Part shown: positions 51,295 through 63,000 of the stretch, in pieces
How the letters are laid out: every line of letters begins with the position of its first letter
How positions within the stretch are numbered: position 1 is the first letter of the stretch
From: Selaginella moellendorffii
Taxonomy: Eukaryota; Streptophyta; Lycopodiopsida; Selaginellales; Selaginellaceae
Reading direction: 5' to 3'
DNA length: 64,000 bases
Assembly: GCF_000143415.4 (NCBI RefSeq)
Contig: NW_003314333.1
Span: 571,207 to 635,206 of the forward strand
Position numbers and translations under genes: made by a program
The notes under the pieces: generated by a model
Databases searched by the model: none
Seen by the model: only the letters and a program-made list of their open reading frames with translations
What the model was told of the DNA's origin: nothing

Positions 51295-53139
51295 TTATAC
51301 CACGCTCTTTATCCTGGCTTTCCTCCGGAGTCGGTTCCTCCTGAGGATCTCCCTCCGACGCTTTCTTTCTTCCATCCTCGCAGCGATTTCGAGCTTCTTT
51401 TCTTCTTCCTCCGGTTGGAATGGCCGAGGCTGCTGGAACTGCTTTGGGATTGGCATTATCTCCGATCTCGTCTGTGCAACTTCCAGCGGGTGCCTCGCGA
51501 GTGAGAATGGCATGTTTGGAACGTCGGTGTCCAGCCAAGTAGCCAGATCTACGTGTTTAGGCAGTAGCTTCTTACGCAAAACACCGTAGACGTCTTCCAC
51601 AACCTTGGGTCTTAACACCACCTCGGTTTTGCGTTGCTGGTCTTGGCTCCTGGGATCGTCAAGGCCTTCACGAAAATTCCCTGATCCATCGACTACTCCA
51701 GAGCGAACTAGGAGATCCATTACGCTCGCATAGTCCGGAGTAATTCCATAGCTCTCGACCATGATGATCAGCTGCTCACGAGCATCATCCAGTTTTCCTT
51801 CTCGACAGCACCCAAACACCAGCGCTCTGAAACTCTCGGCATGCGGAGCTGTACCATCGAGCTGCATTGTCCTGAAGAGCCTCAAGGCTTCACAGCTATG
51901 CCCGTTAGAGGCATACGCAGCAACGATCGCAGACCAGGGAAGAACTCCAAGACCGTCCTTGCTCGAAACCATCATCTTGTCGAAACATTTTCGAGCGCTT
52001 TCCAAGCATCCACAGCTCCCATACAAGTTCACCAATCCAGCCCCGATCCTTCCATGAGCCTGAAAAATCTCTGGCATCCTCGAGTGCACGAGTCGTCCAA
52101 CCTCGAGCTTTCGAGCGCTGGCACAAGCCTCCAACACGAGTATGTAAGTGATGGGAAAGAAAACCATTTCCTTCGAGCGTTGGAAGATCTTGAGAGCATC
52201 TTTGTGACGGCCATTGGCAGCGTAGACAGCCACCAGCAGCGTCTTCGTGAGCTTGCTCTCAATCTGGTCCTTCTCCGAGTAGCTCAAAAAGATTTTCCTG
52301 GCCCTCGAAACACTCCCGCAGAAACCATACATGCAAAGGAGTGAGTTCTTCACTTTCCAGTGGCTCTCGAGGCCCGACTCCACGATATGAGAGTGCAAAG
52401 CTCGCCCCTCCGCGAGACTCTTCAAGTGGATGCAAGCGTCCAGAGCTGTGACGAATCCAATCCTCACAGGCTTCATCCCATCACACAGCATTCCCTTGTA
52501 GAGATCCAGCGACTCCTTGAAACAGCCCTCGTTGGAATGAAGCGCGATCATCCCAGTCCACGACACAACATCCCGGCAGGGCATCTGGAAGAAGATTTCT
52601 CTAGCCCGGCCAAGATGCCCATTGTGGGCATATGCGATGATCATCAAGATCGAAGAGAAAGCGTTCCTGTTCGCGCCCAGAGCATCAAACACCGACCTTG
52701 CATCCTCCACAGCCCCGCATTTCCCATAGAGCTTGATAAGAAGATTGCCCAAGAAGACGCTGTCGCCCAAGCCCCTCTTGACGATCCTCTCGTGCATCCA
52801 CTTGCCCGTGGACAATGCCCCTGGCTCCAAGCAGCTCAGGAGAATCGTGGCATACTTCTCCTCGCGCCGGCTCCTCCGGCGGCGATCCAGCCGCGACTCC
52901 TCTCTCGCCGCGCGCGAGGAAGAAACCCGCTGCGTCCTGTCCCCGCCGTGGATCCCTATCCTGTCCCGCCAATCCATGATCATCTGGGCGTACGCCGCCC
53001 ATCGCGATCCCTCCATCCGCCGAGAGACATAGCTCAGGAAGCTCCCGGGCAGGTCCCCCATTTGCCTCCCAGCGTATCTTCCGAAAGGCATCGTCTTCAT
53101 CGCTGCCCCCGGCCGCAGCCGCCATGCCTGGCGACCCAT
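51295..53139 (-). CDS. PPR protein with DUF3820-like N-terminus
   Basis: 614 residues in one exon. Residues about 14-50 (KTMPFGRYAGRQMGDLPGSF, then LSYVSRR) match the MPFGKYKG...DLPxxYL core of DUF3820, a small domain of uncertain nucleic-acid-related role. A basic linker leads to PPR repeats from about 95 to 450 (WMHERIVKRGL, LLIKLYGKCGAVEDARSVFD, DVVSWTGMIALHS, YAANGRHKDALKIFQ). There is no E or DYW domain. The C-terminus is unrecognised and ends in a Glu then Arg/Lys-rich tail (EERKRRREILRRNRLRRKAR). It probably binds RNA in an organelle or nucleus (inference). A downstream ATG at residue 14 also fits the domain, so the exact start is uncertain. Confidence 0.85.
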   Translation of the reverse strand: MGRQAWRLRPGAAMKTMPFGRYAGRQMGDLPGSFLSYVSRRMEGSRWAAYAQMIMDWRDRIGIHGGDRTQRVSSSRAAREESRLDRRRRSRREEKYATILLSCLEPGALSTGKWMHERIVKRGLGDSVFLGNLLIKLYGKCGAVEDARSVFDALGANRNAFSSILMIIAYAHNGHLGRAREIFFQMPCRDVVSWTGMIALHSNEGCFKESLDLYKGMLCDGMKPVRIGFVTALDACIHLKSLAEGRALHSHIVESGLESHWKVKNSLLCMYGFCGSVSRARKIFLSYSEKDQIESKLTKTLLVAVYAANGRHKDALKIFQRSKEMVFFPITYILVLEACASARKLEVGRLVHSRMPEIFQAHGRIGAGLVNLYGSCGCLESARKCFDKMMVSSKDGLGVLPWSAIVAAYASNGHSCEALRLFRTMQLDGTAPHAESFRALVFGCCREGKLDDAREQLIIMVESYGITPDYASVMDLLVRSGVVDGSGNFREGLDDPRSQDQQRKTEVVLRPKVVEDVYGVLRKKLLPKHVDLATWLDTDVPNMPFSLARHPLEVAQTRSEIMPIPKQFQQPRPFQPEEEEKKLEIAARMEERKRRREILRRNRLRRKARIKSVV

Positions 53140-53351
53140 TCTCCTCCATAGCCAAGCGCTTTGACCCTAGAATCTAGATTGAATTTATGCTTTATAGTTG
53201 ACTACGTTAATCTCAAACATTATCCCGTCACCCCAGAGTGGAACAGCTGGGATCTCTGGGATCTCTTGGATTCGGAGTAAAGAACTGTGATTGGTTTGCT
53301 ATGCTCAGCAGCGTTCCTTCCATTAGAAACAAAACTACTTCCCCAAGCCTT

Positions 53352-56300
53352 CTATTCTTCAACTCTATCTATGACTGCTCTGCCGAATCGATCATAACCG
53401 AGTGCTGCTGCCTCTGAGATGTAGCCTTCTCTGAAAAACGGCCATAGAGAGCTCTCAGTATCTGGGATGAATTTGCTCACAAAACTCGAAAGGAACTCAT
53501 CTGCATTGAAATCCTCGTCGTCACCATCGTTGTCACCAGGGCCTCCAACGTACTGGACCATCCCCATGTCGATGCAAAACACCTGAGCGTGGCCTCCCAC
53601 AACGAATTCGATGTCAGCTCCATTGAAGCCGCCCTTGAAGTGCATCCTGGCAAGAAGGCGAGCTTCGTCGGTGACGACTTTAGAAAGGTCCAGCTCCTGC
53701 TCGAGACCAAAAACCTGGTTGTTCTTCACCAAAAGCTCCGGTCTTTCAAAAAACGTTTTACTATCCAGCTCCTCCAGCCATCTCAACCGCAGATCCCACG
53801 GCACTTTTGGCCTGCCGTCCCATTCTCCTGGAAAGTATAAGCTTCTCAAACGTTCTTCCAAGTTATCATCCATCGTGACTCTTTCCTGTAGGATGCACGG
53901 ACCTCCCATGTTAAGTGGACCATCTTCAAGTAATCCGAAGCATCGTGGAACTGATATGTCAATGCCTTCACAAAGCTTACGCGATTCCTGGAGAAATTCG
54001 ACCTCCATCTCTGCTTGTTCCTGGGAACAGCTCACAGTCTTCTTGATCACTTTAAGAACTCTATCGGTTGTTGTCTGATAGAACACCATTCCATACTGGC
54101 CAGAGGATAGAGACACGAGATCAATGCCATTCCTGTAAAGAAAATTTTATCATCTCAGAATCTTAAAATCAATTATATACTTACGTTCCATCAATTGGAA
54201 AGTCCCACGTTGAAAGCATACGTTCCATCAAATTCTCAAGTGTAGCTCTCTCTTCTGATTGTTCTCCAACTCCACTTTCCAATGCGGTTCTAAGTTTTTG
54301 ATAGAATAGAAAAGCCGGTTGATTAAGCGACATTCGAAGATCTTGCACATCTCTATCATTGCCATTTTCCTGAAAACAATGAAAACAATAATCAATAGCT
54401 TTCCAGAAGCTTTTGAAACCAGACTTACCTCCATGAACTTTACGGCTGCCGCAAAAAAAACACTTTCATGGCATACGAAGGTAGCAAAGGATTCGTTGGT
54501 GTCGACTTTTATGAGGCGTGCGACGCTTAAATATCTGCCAACCATGACAACTTTTCTCACCAGCGTGACGAAAGTCTTATCAATAGCAAGAGAATCCTGG
54601 AAATCAAAAATTCAATACGTAAACTAAACAATCAATCAACTAACCAGTGTTGTAATAAAGCTTTCCAGCTCGAGCATTGCAGCCAGTAAGGCATCGGGGA
54701 TGGATCCTGTGTTGAAGCGCCATACGGAAAACACAAGCCTTGATACTCGTAGTAGTGCTCCCTGCCATGCAGCATGCCGCGCACGAAGCAAAGACGAATC
54801 TGAAAGCAGCAGCAGCTCAGAAGCTCTTCTCGACTCTTGGTGCTCAAAGCCAGCAGCAAGCATAAAATACATTGAAGACGTTTCTATGCGGCCAAAGAAG
54901 TCGAAGAACTGTCGAACATTCCATAACGCAGGCTTCGATGACGCTAAAATCTCTTGAAGCAAATCCACGGGCCTCTTTATGACGATTACGATTGCTGCCT
55001 GAGAAGTAAGTAGGACTGCTCTCCTTGCTGAAAGAAGATGTTGCGTGTGAACTTCTGGAAGCGACCACAGAGCTCGTGCCGCAGCAACTTGTCCTAAGTC
55101 CAAGTCCTTTAGAAAACTCGCCGATGCCATACGGAGTTCATCTACAGGAGGCAGGATGTCCGCAAAAGCAAGCACTTCCTCGTCGACCTGAAAGCTTGCC
55201 CCCTGATACCGTACTACGAGACGAGAAGTAGACGCTAGGAACAGCGCTCCAGCTGAGTAGTAACCATCCTTCGCAATAATCTGTGGATATCCTGTGCATA
55301 TAAAGCCATCTGATCGCCAAGCAACCGTCTCCACAATCCTGAAATCGCTGCTCACGTAGACTTGGTTCCCGTTGCACAAAACTGCCACCAAAACTTTATC
55401 CGAGGATGCTGCTACACGCGAGAGCGGAGTGATGGAGATGGCATCTGTGACAACCACCTCGCCAACTTCCCGGCAGCTATGAAGGTCAATCGCTGTAATC
55501 TTCTTCTCCGACCGCGAGTATAACAGGTGCCTCTCTTCGTCATAACATAGCTGCAAAACCAGCGTCCTTCGCCTGCAATGAGCTCTTTTAAACACTTGGA
55601 GAAGAAATTTTCAAAAACGAAATACCTGACGAAGGAGAAGAATCCACCAGTAAGTCTCTGGAAGTAAGCTTCCGTCAGCTTGTAAACATGACCATCAAGA
55701 CCACCCAGAAAAATCTCCTGCCTGGATGCTTCAATACAGGTAACCAGAACATTTCCTGTGGGTATTGATGACACTTTTACAAGCTCAAGTGAAAGTAGAA
55801 TCACCTGGAAATAAAAAACATTGCCAATCACTAACAATTCTATTCTAGCTCTCGAACTTACCTCCGTGGAGGATGCCAAGACTATATTCTGCTCTTTAGC
55901 TCCCACAGCCCTCCATTCATCACCAGGTTGGCATGGATACCGCAGCAGTTTCCCATCCCTGCAAGAGAAAAAAACGTAGTTAGTTTTTTTTTTCAAAAAT
56001 ACTACATCTGACCCTTCAATCCTCCAGAGAAAAAAAAATCTCTCCGATATTGCCCACGCCCTTGCGATCAAGGGAAGAAAACCACAAGAATGTATTCCTC
56101 CAGTCCTTACGTCCTCTGGAATGGAGCTTGCCGTGATCGAAGTAAAATGATCCATCTCCACAAGAACAAACAAGAACAATCAGAGCTAGGACGGAAAAAA
56201 AAAGGAGAGAAACCTCGAGTTGCCCTCTCGATCGAAATTCTTGTGAATGCTGAGCAGCAGCCGCGGCCTAGAAAAAGAAAGAAATGAGAAAACAACGCAC

Positions 56301-56375
56301 ATTCCCTCTCAAAGCTCATACCTGTTCCAATAGGCTTCCGTATACATCACCGTCCCTGTCAATTCCAAGCACCAT
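53352..56375 (-). CDS. Nup155-like region fused to a DUF3669-like kinase-fold domain
   Basis: Nine exons by my splicing: 56375-56322, 56267-56214, 56155-56013, 55958-55862, 55804-55626, 55572-54645, 54596-54429, 54369-54185 and 54132-53352. All phases close, giving 2,589 bases and 862 residues. Residues about 35-320 resemble the Nup155 N-terminal propeller (IARAWAISERFFFLWRI, EIFLGGLDGHVYKLTEAY, LVLQLCYDEERHLLYSRSE). Residues 320-600 resemble the following helical part (RRAVLLTSQ, KRPVDLLQEIL, FFDFFGRIETSSMYFMLAA). An intron then precedes residue 603. There a DUF3669-like domain starts: LSSGQYGMVFYQ, VLKVIKK, CILQERV, ADIEFVVGG and VFCIDMGM. Plant Nup155 is about 1,450 residues, so the C-terminal half is replaced. 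The intron-3 donor (gtcaga) is weak. Function is unknown; nuclear-pore location is only an inference. Confidence 0.75.
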
Positions 56376-56479
56376 GCTGTAAAACCCTCAAATCTCCTCT
56401 AGCTAATCAGCAACTTACCATCCATTTCGCTTATTGAGTAATCCAGCTTAGCTGTAATTAACCAGCTCCATTCTGTGAA

Positions 56480-57183
56480 ACTAGCATAAAACAGAGGAAA
56501 GGAATTTCGTTAACAGCGCTACCTGTTCATACGAATTCATGTCCACATTCGAGGCCTTGAAGACAAGCAGCATCACTGACCTTCGGCGTGATCTTGCGCT
56601 GCTCCTTTTTTCCCTCTCGAATCACCCCCTGCTGGAAACAAAAATCAGTGCAAACTTCTACAGCATTGAAGACCGATAAAGAAAGTGAAGGACCTTAAGA
56701 ACTGGAGGTACTTTGTGATCACTGTTACTGCCGATTGATCGAAGTACCTGTTGCTGTCATCCAAAGCTTGGAGCTTCTCGAGGTTGAGCTTCGTGTGTTC
56801 GTTGCTCCTGAATCGCCAATAACAAACAAATCCATCAACTGAGGCATGAGCAAATGCAAAGCTTACTCGCAACATATTCAGGTTCGTACTCCGGGATAGC
56901 GCATGAGGTACCTCGCTGTCGATTGATCGAGCTTGTGATCCCTTCCAGAGCAGGAAAAACGAAGGTTGGAAACATCAAACATCATGCGAATCGCTGATGA
57001 AGGCTAAGTCGTACCTTGAAGACGATTCGACGGAGAGAGTCGTGTTTCAACAGTTGTGATGATACCTGAAAGGATAATCGATTTGGGGCAAAATCTAAAA
57101 GGCATACCACTCCATACCAGTCTTACTAGCATCGCTCCTGCTGCTGCGCCGCGAAGCACGAGAGTAATCTTTGCTGCAGCCAT
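56480..57183 (-). CDS. Possible small spliced gene, unrecognised
   Basis: ATG at 57,183 opens MAAAKITLVLRGAAAGAML. A 61-base GT-AG intron leads to a 17-codon exon (57,065-57,015, SSQLLKHDSLRRIVFK). Downstream, small open stretches (SNEHTKLNLEKLQALDDSNR, REGKKEQRKITPK) can be joined by further short introns, but two incompatible acceptor choices exist and I cannot decide. The hydrophobic start could be a membrane anchor or transit peptide. It might alternatively be leader exons of the neighbouring Nup155-like gene. Confidence 0.3.
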
Positions 57184-57259
57184 GAGATCCAACACCTCCC
57201 TGTTGCTTAGCAACCCTCGGGAACTCAAGATCTCCCTACTCATTGCCAGACTTACCAAA

Positions 57260-57431
57260 CCTACAAAAATAGAATGTGGTACAAGCTTCGGCCTAGGTTA
57301 GGAACCAGACCTACTGTTAAGTTTAGTAAGTCAGCTTCTCCCTTTTAGCCATTAGATATTTGCCATCCGACGGCTAGAAATGCCCTAAGTTTTGAAAGGG
57401 GGATTTCAACCCTAAATCCCCGAGGGAGACA
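57260..57431. promoter_or_regulatory. Divergent intergenic region upstream of helicase-like gene 1
   Basis: About 170 bases separate the ORFs on the two strands. The segment 'ctagaaatgccctaagttttgaaa' just upstream of this gene is repeated upstream of gene 2 (about 58,889), so it marks the left edge of the tandem duplication and may hold shared promoter or leader elements. Confidence 0.35.
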
Positions 57432-58546
57432 ATGGACAAGCGACGCAACTCCGCCGATTCAAGACTGGAGATTTACGGTGAGCTAGGAATGAAGCGCGAT
57501 GAGCGCCTCACTCTCGACTTCGTGGGTCACACGTTCGTGGTTATGGACACGCACGAGGACAAGATCCTGTTCGTCCGCGACCGCATTCGCGAACGCTTCC
57601 ACAGTTATGTCATCTTTTGTAACACCGCTGATTCGGTGGCGCTCGTCTCCAGCGCCCTCCTCTCTCCAGCGAATGACATGAAATACAATCCTTTCGACAC
57701 CTTTCTCGCCGGTGACGAGTACAAGTTTCGTCGGAGACCGCGAGCGCTGGTTACAAACAGCGATCTCAGGTAGACAAAATTGAATTTTTGTGACTCTTAC
57801 GTTTGTTTCTCTCAGGGACGAGCGGCTGTTTGATGATCTCGACGGGAATCTGGTGGTAAACTATGACATTCCAGACGATCTGGCGACGTATTACTACCGT
57901 GCTGCAAGAGTTCATCACGACTGTCGCTCCAAAGCAGTTGTTAATCTTGTTTTCAAAGAAGAGTTGCACAAGCTGATGCGTCACGAGGAGCTGCTGCGGC
58001 TGGAGATCTTGCCTAGCCGTCTTATCAATGTTCACATCGACTGGGAGTACGTATTTGTATAAACCTCTTTCTTCTCTTTGTTCTTGACAAGCTTTTGCTC
58101 GATCGCGTAGTGATCCACCATTAGGAAGAGGCTCACTTACACAGCTCCAAGTCGCGGCTGGACGAGTGAGCATGGATGAATATCGCAGGTTTGACGAAAC
58201 AAGAGGGTAAGAATGTAAAATCTTTTCAAGTAAAAAACTCAACCTGTTGGTCTCAGGGAAGAAAGACGCAGGGAGAAGGCTCAGCGGACGGAAGCGGCGG
58301 GAAGGCAAGCATTAATATTTTTCGTGTCTCTGACTGTTTTTCTATCTCAGGGTCTCCTTGAGGGTGCCATGGTTTCACATTGAGGATCTAATCGAGCAGC
58401 CAAAAGCACGAAGCAAGAATGTTATCGAGCGCCCGAAGCAAGAAAGCAAGAAAAGAAAGGCAGTGGACACTACTATCGAGCCCCCAAAGCGTTCTCGTTT
58501 GTTGCATAGTCTCTTGGCATGGTTTGGTTATCCTGACTGTATATAA
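57432..58546 (+). CDS. DEAD-box helicase C-lobe-like protein, tandem copy 1
   Basis: Five exons: 57432-57769, 57816-58046, 58111-58206, 58257-58304 and 58351-58546. They total 909 bases and 302 residues, and every junction is phase 2. Residues about 20-180 follow the RecA-like C-terminal domain of eIF4A/Dbp5-type RNA helicases: KRDERLTL, DKILFVRDRI, motif IV SYVIFCNT, motif V ALVTNSDL, LVVNYDIP, and a degraded motif VI YYYRAARVHHDCR. The DEAD-bearing N-lobe is absent, so no ATPase is expected. The C-terminus has a charged segment (EERRREKAQR) and a bipartite NLS-like KKRKAVDTTIEPPKRSR. Intron 4 is GC-AG. It may be a nuclear RNA-binding or regulatory derivative (inference). Confidence 0.78.
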
Positions 58547-58920
58547 AGTGATCTTTTCCGTGATCGATGAAACTTTTAAAAGTTTCTTCTGGTTCATGGA
58601 AAAGATCTTCAGGCAAAGAAAGTGAGATCTTTCCTAAATTCTTATAGCTCGAGCTAAACTTCTTAATTTTGCATAGGAGATTCATTGCTCTAAACCTTCA
58701 ATTCTAGTATTTCCTGATGTCGAGATGTGTTTGCTGCGTTGAATCGTAAGTCAAGTAAAAAAATCCTTGCAAGTCAAAAATCCTAAGGATTTGATTCCAC
58801 CAGGAGGAAGATTTTGTAGAGCCTTTTCGGCTAGATGCACCCACAGCTTCTGACTGGCTAGAGCCACAAGTTTTAAAAACTAGACTAGCTAGAAATGCCC
58901 TAAGTTTTGAAACGGAGACC

Positions 58921-60015
58921 ATGGACAAGCGACGCACCGCCGCGGATTCAAGGCTGGAGATTTACGGTGAGCTAGGAATGAAGCGCGATGAGCGCCTCAC
59001 TCTCGGCTTCGTGGGTCACACATTCGTGGTTATGGACACGCACGAGGACAAGATCCTGTTCGTCCGCGACCGCATTCGCGAACGCTTCCACAGTTATGTC
59101 ATCTTTTGTAACACCGCTGATTCGGTGGCGCTCGTCTCCAGCGCCCTCCTCTCTCCAGCGAATGACATGAAATACAATCCTTTCGACACCTTTCTCGCCG
59201 CTGACGAGTACAAGTTTCGTCGGAGACCGCGAGCGCTGGTCACAAACAGCGATCTCAGGTAGACAAAATCGAATTCTTGCGACTCTTACGTTTGTCTCCC
59301 TCAGGGACGAGCGGCTGTTTGATGATCTCAGAGGGAATCTGGTGGTAAACTATGACATCCCAGACGATCTAGCGACGTATTACTACCGTGCTGCAAGAGT
59401 TCATAACCGCTGTTCCTCCAAAGCAGTTGTTAATCTTGTATTCAAGGAGGAACTGCAAAAGCTGATGCGTTACGAGGAGCTGCTGCGGCTGGAGATCTTA
59501 CCTAGCCGTCTTATCAAGCTTCACATCTACTGGGAGTACGTATTTTACAGTCCTCTTTCTTCTCTTTGTTCTTGACAGGTTTTTGTAGTGATCCACCCTT
59601 GGAAAAAGGCTCACTTACACAGCTTCAAGTCGCGGCTGGACGAGTGAGCATGGATGAGTATCGCAGGTTTGACGAAACAAGAGGGTAAGAATGTAAAATC
59701 TTTTCGAGTGTAGAAACTCACCCTGTGGGTGTCAGGGAAGAAAGACGTAGGGAGAAGGCTCAGCGGATGGAGGGAAGGCAAGCATTAATACTTTTCGTGT
59801 CTCTGACTGTGTTTCTCTATCTTAGGATCTCCTTGAAGGTGCCATGGTCTTACATCGAGAATTTAATCGAGCAGCCAAAGGCACGAAGCAAGAAAGTGGA
59901 CACTATCGAGCCCCCGAAGCGAGGAAGCAAGAAAAGAAAGGCAGTGGACACTACTATCGAGCCGCCAAAGCGTCCTCGTTTGTTGCATAGATTCTTGGCA
60001 TGGTTTGGATTGTAA
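58921..60015 (+). CDS. DEAD-box helicase C-lobe-like protein, tandem copy 2
   Basis: Five exons: 58921-59258, 59305-59535, 59589-59684, 59736-59777 and 59826-60015 (897 bases, 298 residues), with the same structure as copy 1. Exon 1 is nearly identical. Exon 4 is two codons shorter. The tail gains a repeat of the Glu-Pro-Pro-Lys-Arg motif and ends FLAWFGL. Intron 4 (59,778-59,825) is again GC-AG. It is 48 bases, in frame and stop-free, so retention would insert the hydrophobic ALILFVSLTVFLYL. The frame is preserved throughout despite many substitutions in exon 2, which suggests both copies are functional. Confidence 0.78.
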
Positions 60016-63000
60016 AAGAGGAACGTACACCTCACTGTATATTTCCATGGTCCGGAACTTTTAAAAGTTCTTAATGTGAAAAAGAATCATCTTTCCCAAA
60101 TTTCTTCTAGTCAATATGTTCGAGCTAAACTTCTTTGCATAAGCATTCATATATTCAACTTGCCACCATTTAGTGCTCCCTTCAATCCTAAGATGATTGA
60201 AAGAACTACTATTTCCTGAAGTTGAGAGGGACTGTGTCCGGGGTAAAGTAGTCTCTATGAGGTGTACGAAAGTGCAAATCCTACGCGAGGTCGACTAGCT
60301 CTTTGTGGATCGAGAAGCTAATGCTGCTAGGCGAGCAAAGGCTTGACAAGCACCCAGACCGGTTGGAAAACAAATGGTGCATCAACAAATAGAACTTTTG
60401 CTAGCTTCCTTTGGTAGTAACAGTAAAAGATGTCGATCTTGCACAAACAAGCAAGATCTTCCTTCTCTTCCTCCTTAAGCACTCAAATGTGGAAGGAGGA
60501 CTAAACTGGAAGTAAAACTATCAACATGGTGCTCATAGTGGTTTGTACGGGAAAAATCCTCACCCACGATTAGCCATGTTGCAGCCGTGCTGCTACCCGC
60601 GATTGGGATGTGAAGATTCACGTGATGACGGTCCTGAGGATGGAGTTTGTTGCGTATCACTTGTCCGGAGGTGGTGTGGCGAAACCACCACAACTATTAT
60701 CATGACGCCTCCTCAGAAATTAGCTGTAATGCAAAGGGTCTGACTGCCCAGAATTCAACCAAGAGCCAGGCATGCTACGAGCAACACATAAGGAATTCGA
60801 TGTACTTAGCAGCTGCACTGTCTTTGTATGTCGCGAGTGATCTCTCCGAAACCGGCAGTGGGTCTGTAGCGAGTTTTACGGTCAGTCGGTCATCACCTCT
60901 CTCTGTTGTAGAAAAATGAGGTGATAGCGAATTGCATTTCTAATCGCACCAGATTGGAGATGCCTGCATCGAACCACCAGACTCCATGTTTGAAGCCACA
61001 CCTGAATAAACTCATCTCCAATTCCAAGCTTTATGATCCGGTTGATTCATGCGCATATGTCCTCAGAATCCTGCTCGATCGAACCAACCCATCACTCCAA
61101 CATCGATTGGCATAGTGTTGCATTGTGACATCCCATGATGTTCTGTTACATAATGTGACCATCATCGTCATAGCGTTATATAATTTCTTCAAATGAGAGT
61201 TCCACAATGTTGGAGGTGGTTTTAAGGTTCCCAAGCATGAACCACATCTACTTGGTGATAGATTAACTCATGGTGGCAGTGTAGCTTGTAGATTTTGTTC
61301 TTGATTCCTAGTTCCATGTCCTATGTCTCATAATTTTCTTGGAATTATGTGATTGTGTATTTTTGCAGAGAGAGCTCTATATAGCACTTTGTGTTGCACT
61401 ATAGAGTTGCTCAAAATCCCATGGCTCGATCAACACCTAGTTTATAGAGTGTTTAAGAATATCCAAAGCTAAATTACATTTAATTATATTGGTAAAATCA
61501 AAAATTTTAAAACCTTATGATTATATTATAATTTTCAAAATGGATATTCTACGATATTTTACTATCTAATAGTTGTTATTTATATAGGTTAGTTTTGTAT
61601 TTATAATTTATAAATTCCATAGTATATTCTTGTTCATTCTACCATCTAGTGGTTGATGAATCTTATATTACAAACATTTTAATAATTATTAATCAATTAG
61701 ATTATTCAATAATAATAAACAAGAATTATAAAGCAAATTAAGTGTTATTGCATGCAATTTGCAATAAACTATTATACTTTCTTAAGCATTTTAAGATTTT
61801 AAAAAGATAATATATTAGGAATATTCTGAAACATCCCTTAAATAGCAAAATAAAAAAAAATTTAAACATTGCATTCAATTAATGAAATATGAAATCATCT
61901 TTATAAGGATTTACATGGTGGAGATAATAGCATTTGGAACTCATCTTTAGCTTTTGTAGGATCTTTTAGTTAAGTAATATATTAATTATAGTACTATAAC
62001 ATATAAATTGTATATAAGGAAGGGTTTAAACCCCATCCTTGGAGGGCAAACCTTTTTTGCAATGTTTTACTCTAGTGTTTGGGATTTTATTTTTGTTTTT
62101 TATTCCTTTATTTCTCTTTTAAATCTAGATTTGTATTAATTTTTTTGTAAATTCTAGAATTCTTGCTATTGTTGTGTTTAGATTTGCTCTTCTTTTTACT
62201 CTTCATTGCATTCCCTTCTTATGCCATACCACATTATTACCAATGAAAGAGTATGTCATTTGAGGCTATTGATGCTGCTTTATTAAATTAAGTTTTTAGT
62301 GTTCTAGGGTGTGATTATATTGCTCTATATCAATAAAAAATGGTAAAACACTAAGAATATGATAAGTTGTGTAATTATATCTCACAAAAGTTGGAGACAA
62401 CAACACACCAAGGATGGGTATAACACTATAATCGTAACATTGATTAACGAGATATAAATGATGCAATTTGGTTTTTGGAAAATGTTTGAAGATCGAGCTT
62501 ATGAAAAGATGATGTGTATGAGCTTAAGTGAATTTCATATTGTAATGATGAGTTTGATTATTATAAAGATAGATTTGGAGATGAAATAGAGATTTTGTGG
62601 GGTAAGTATTAATCTTTTAATTTACCATCAGATCCTTTTTCTTTACCTTCTCATCTTTCCCAACTATTTTTTTATTTTTCAGCTTGAACCACTTTTTCAT
62701 ATTCTTAGTTGTAAGTCATAAATTTTTTAATCCAAAGTCCTTTAGCTTGGATAACTACTTAGACATGGTTTGAAAGTAGACTAAGTTTTGAGATAACATA
62801 ATGTTTTAATTATAATTTTGCTTTTGTCAAAGCCTTGTAAGATTTAGATGAATAATTCTTTAATTTTTTCTTCACTAAAGCTAGCTTTAGTTCTTTTCAA
62901 ACTGGAGTCAAAGACAATAGTTACAGACGACTAATTTTCCTACTTGTATATGCCTAAAACAATTATGACACACTTATGAAAAATATGTCCTCTAATACTT

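Noticed and set aside
52685-53155. 156-codon minus-strand ORF overlapping the start of the PPR/DUF3820 gene
   Set aside because: It lies in another frame of the GC-rich first part of that gene and has no domain of its own.
59725-60015. Single 96-codon ORF starting at 59,725 as an independent gene
   Set aside because: It is exons 4-5 of helicase-like copy 2 read through the GC-AG intron. Copy 1 shows the spliced structure.
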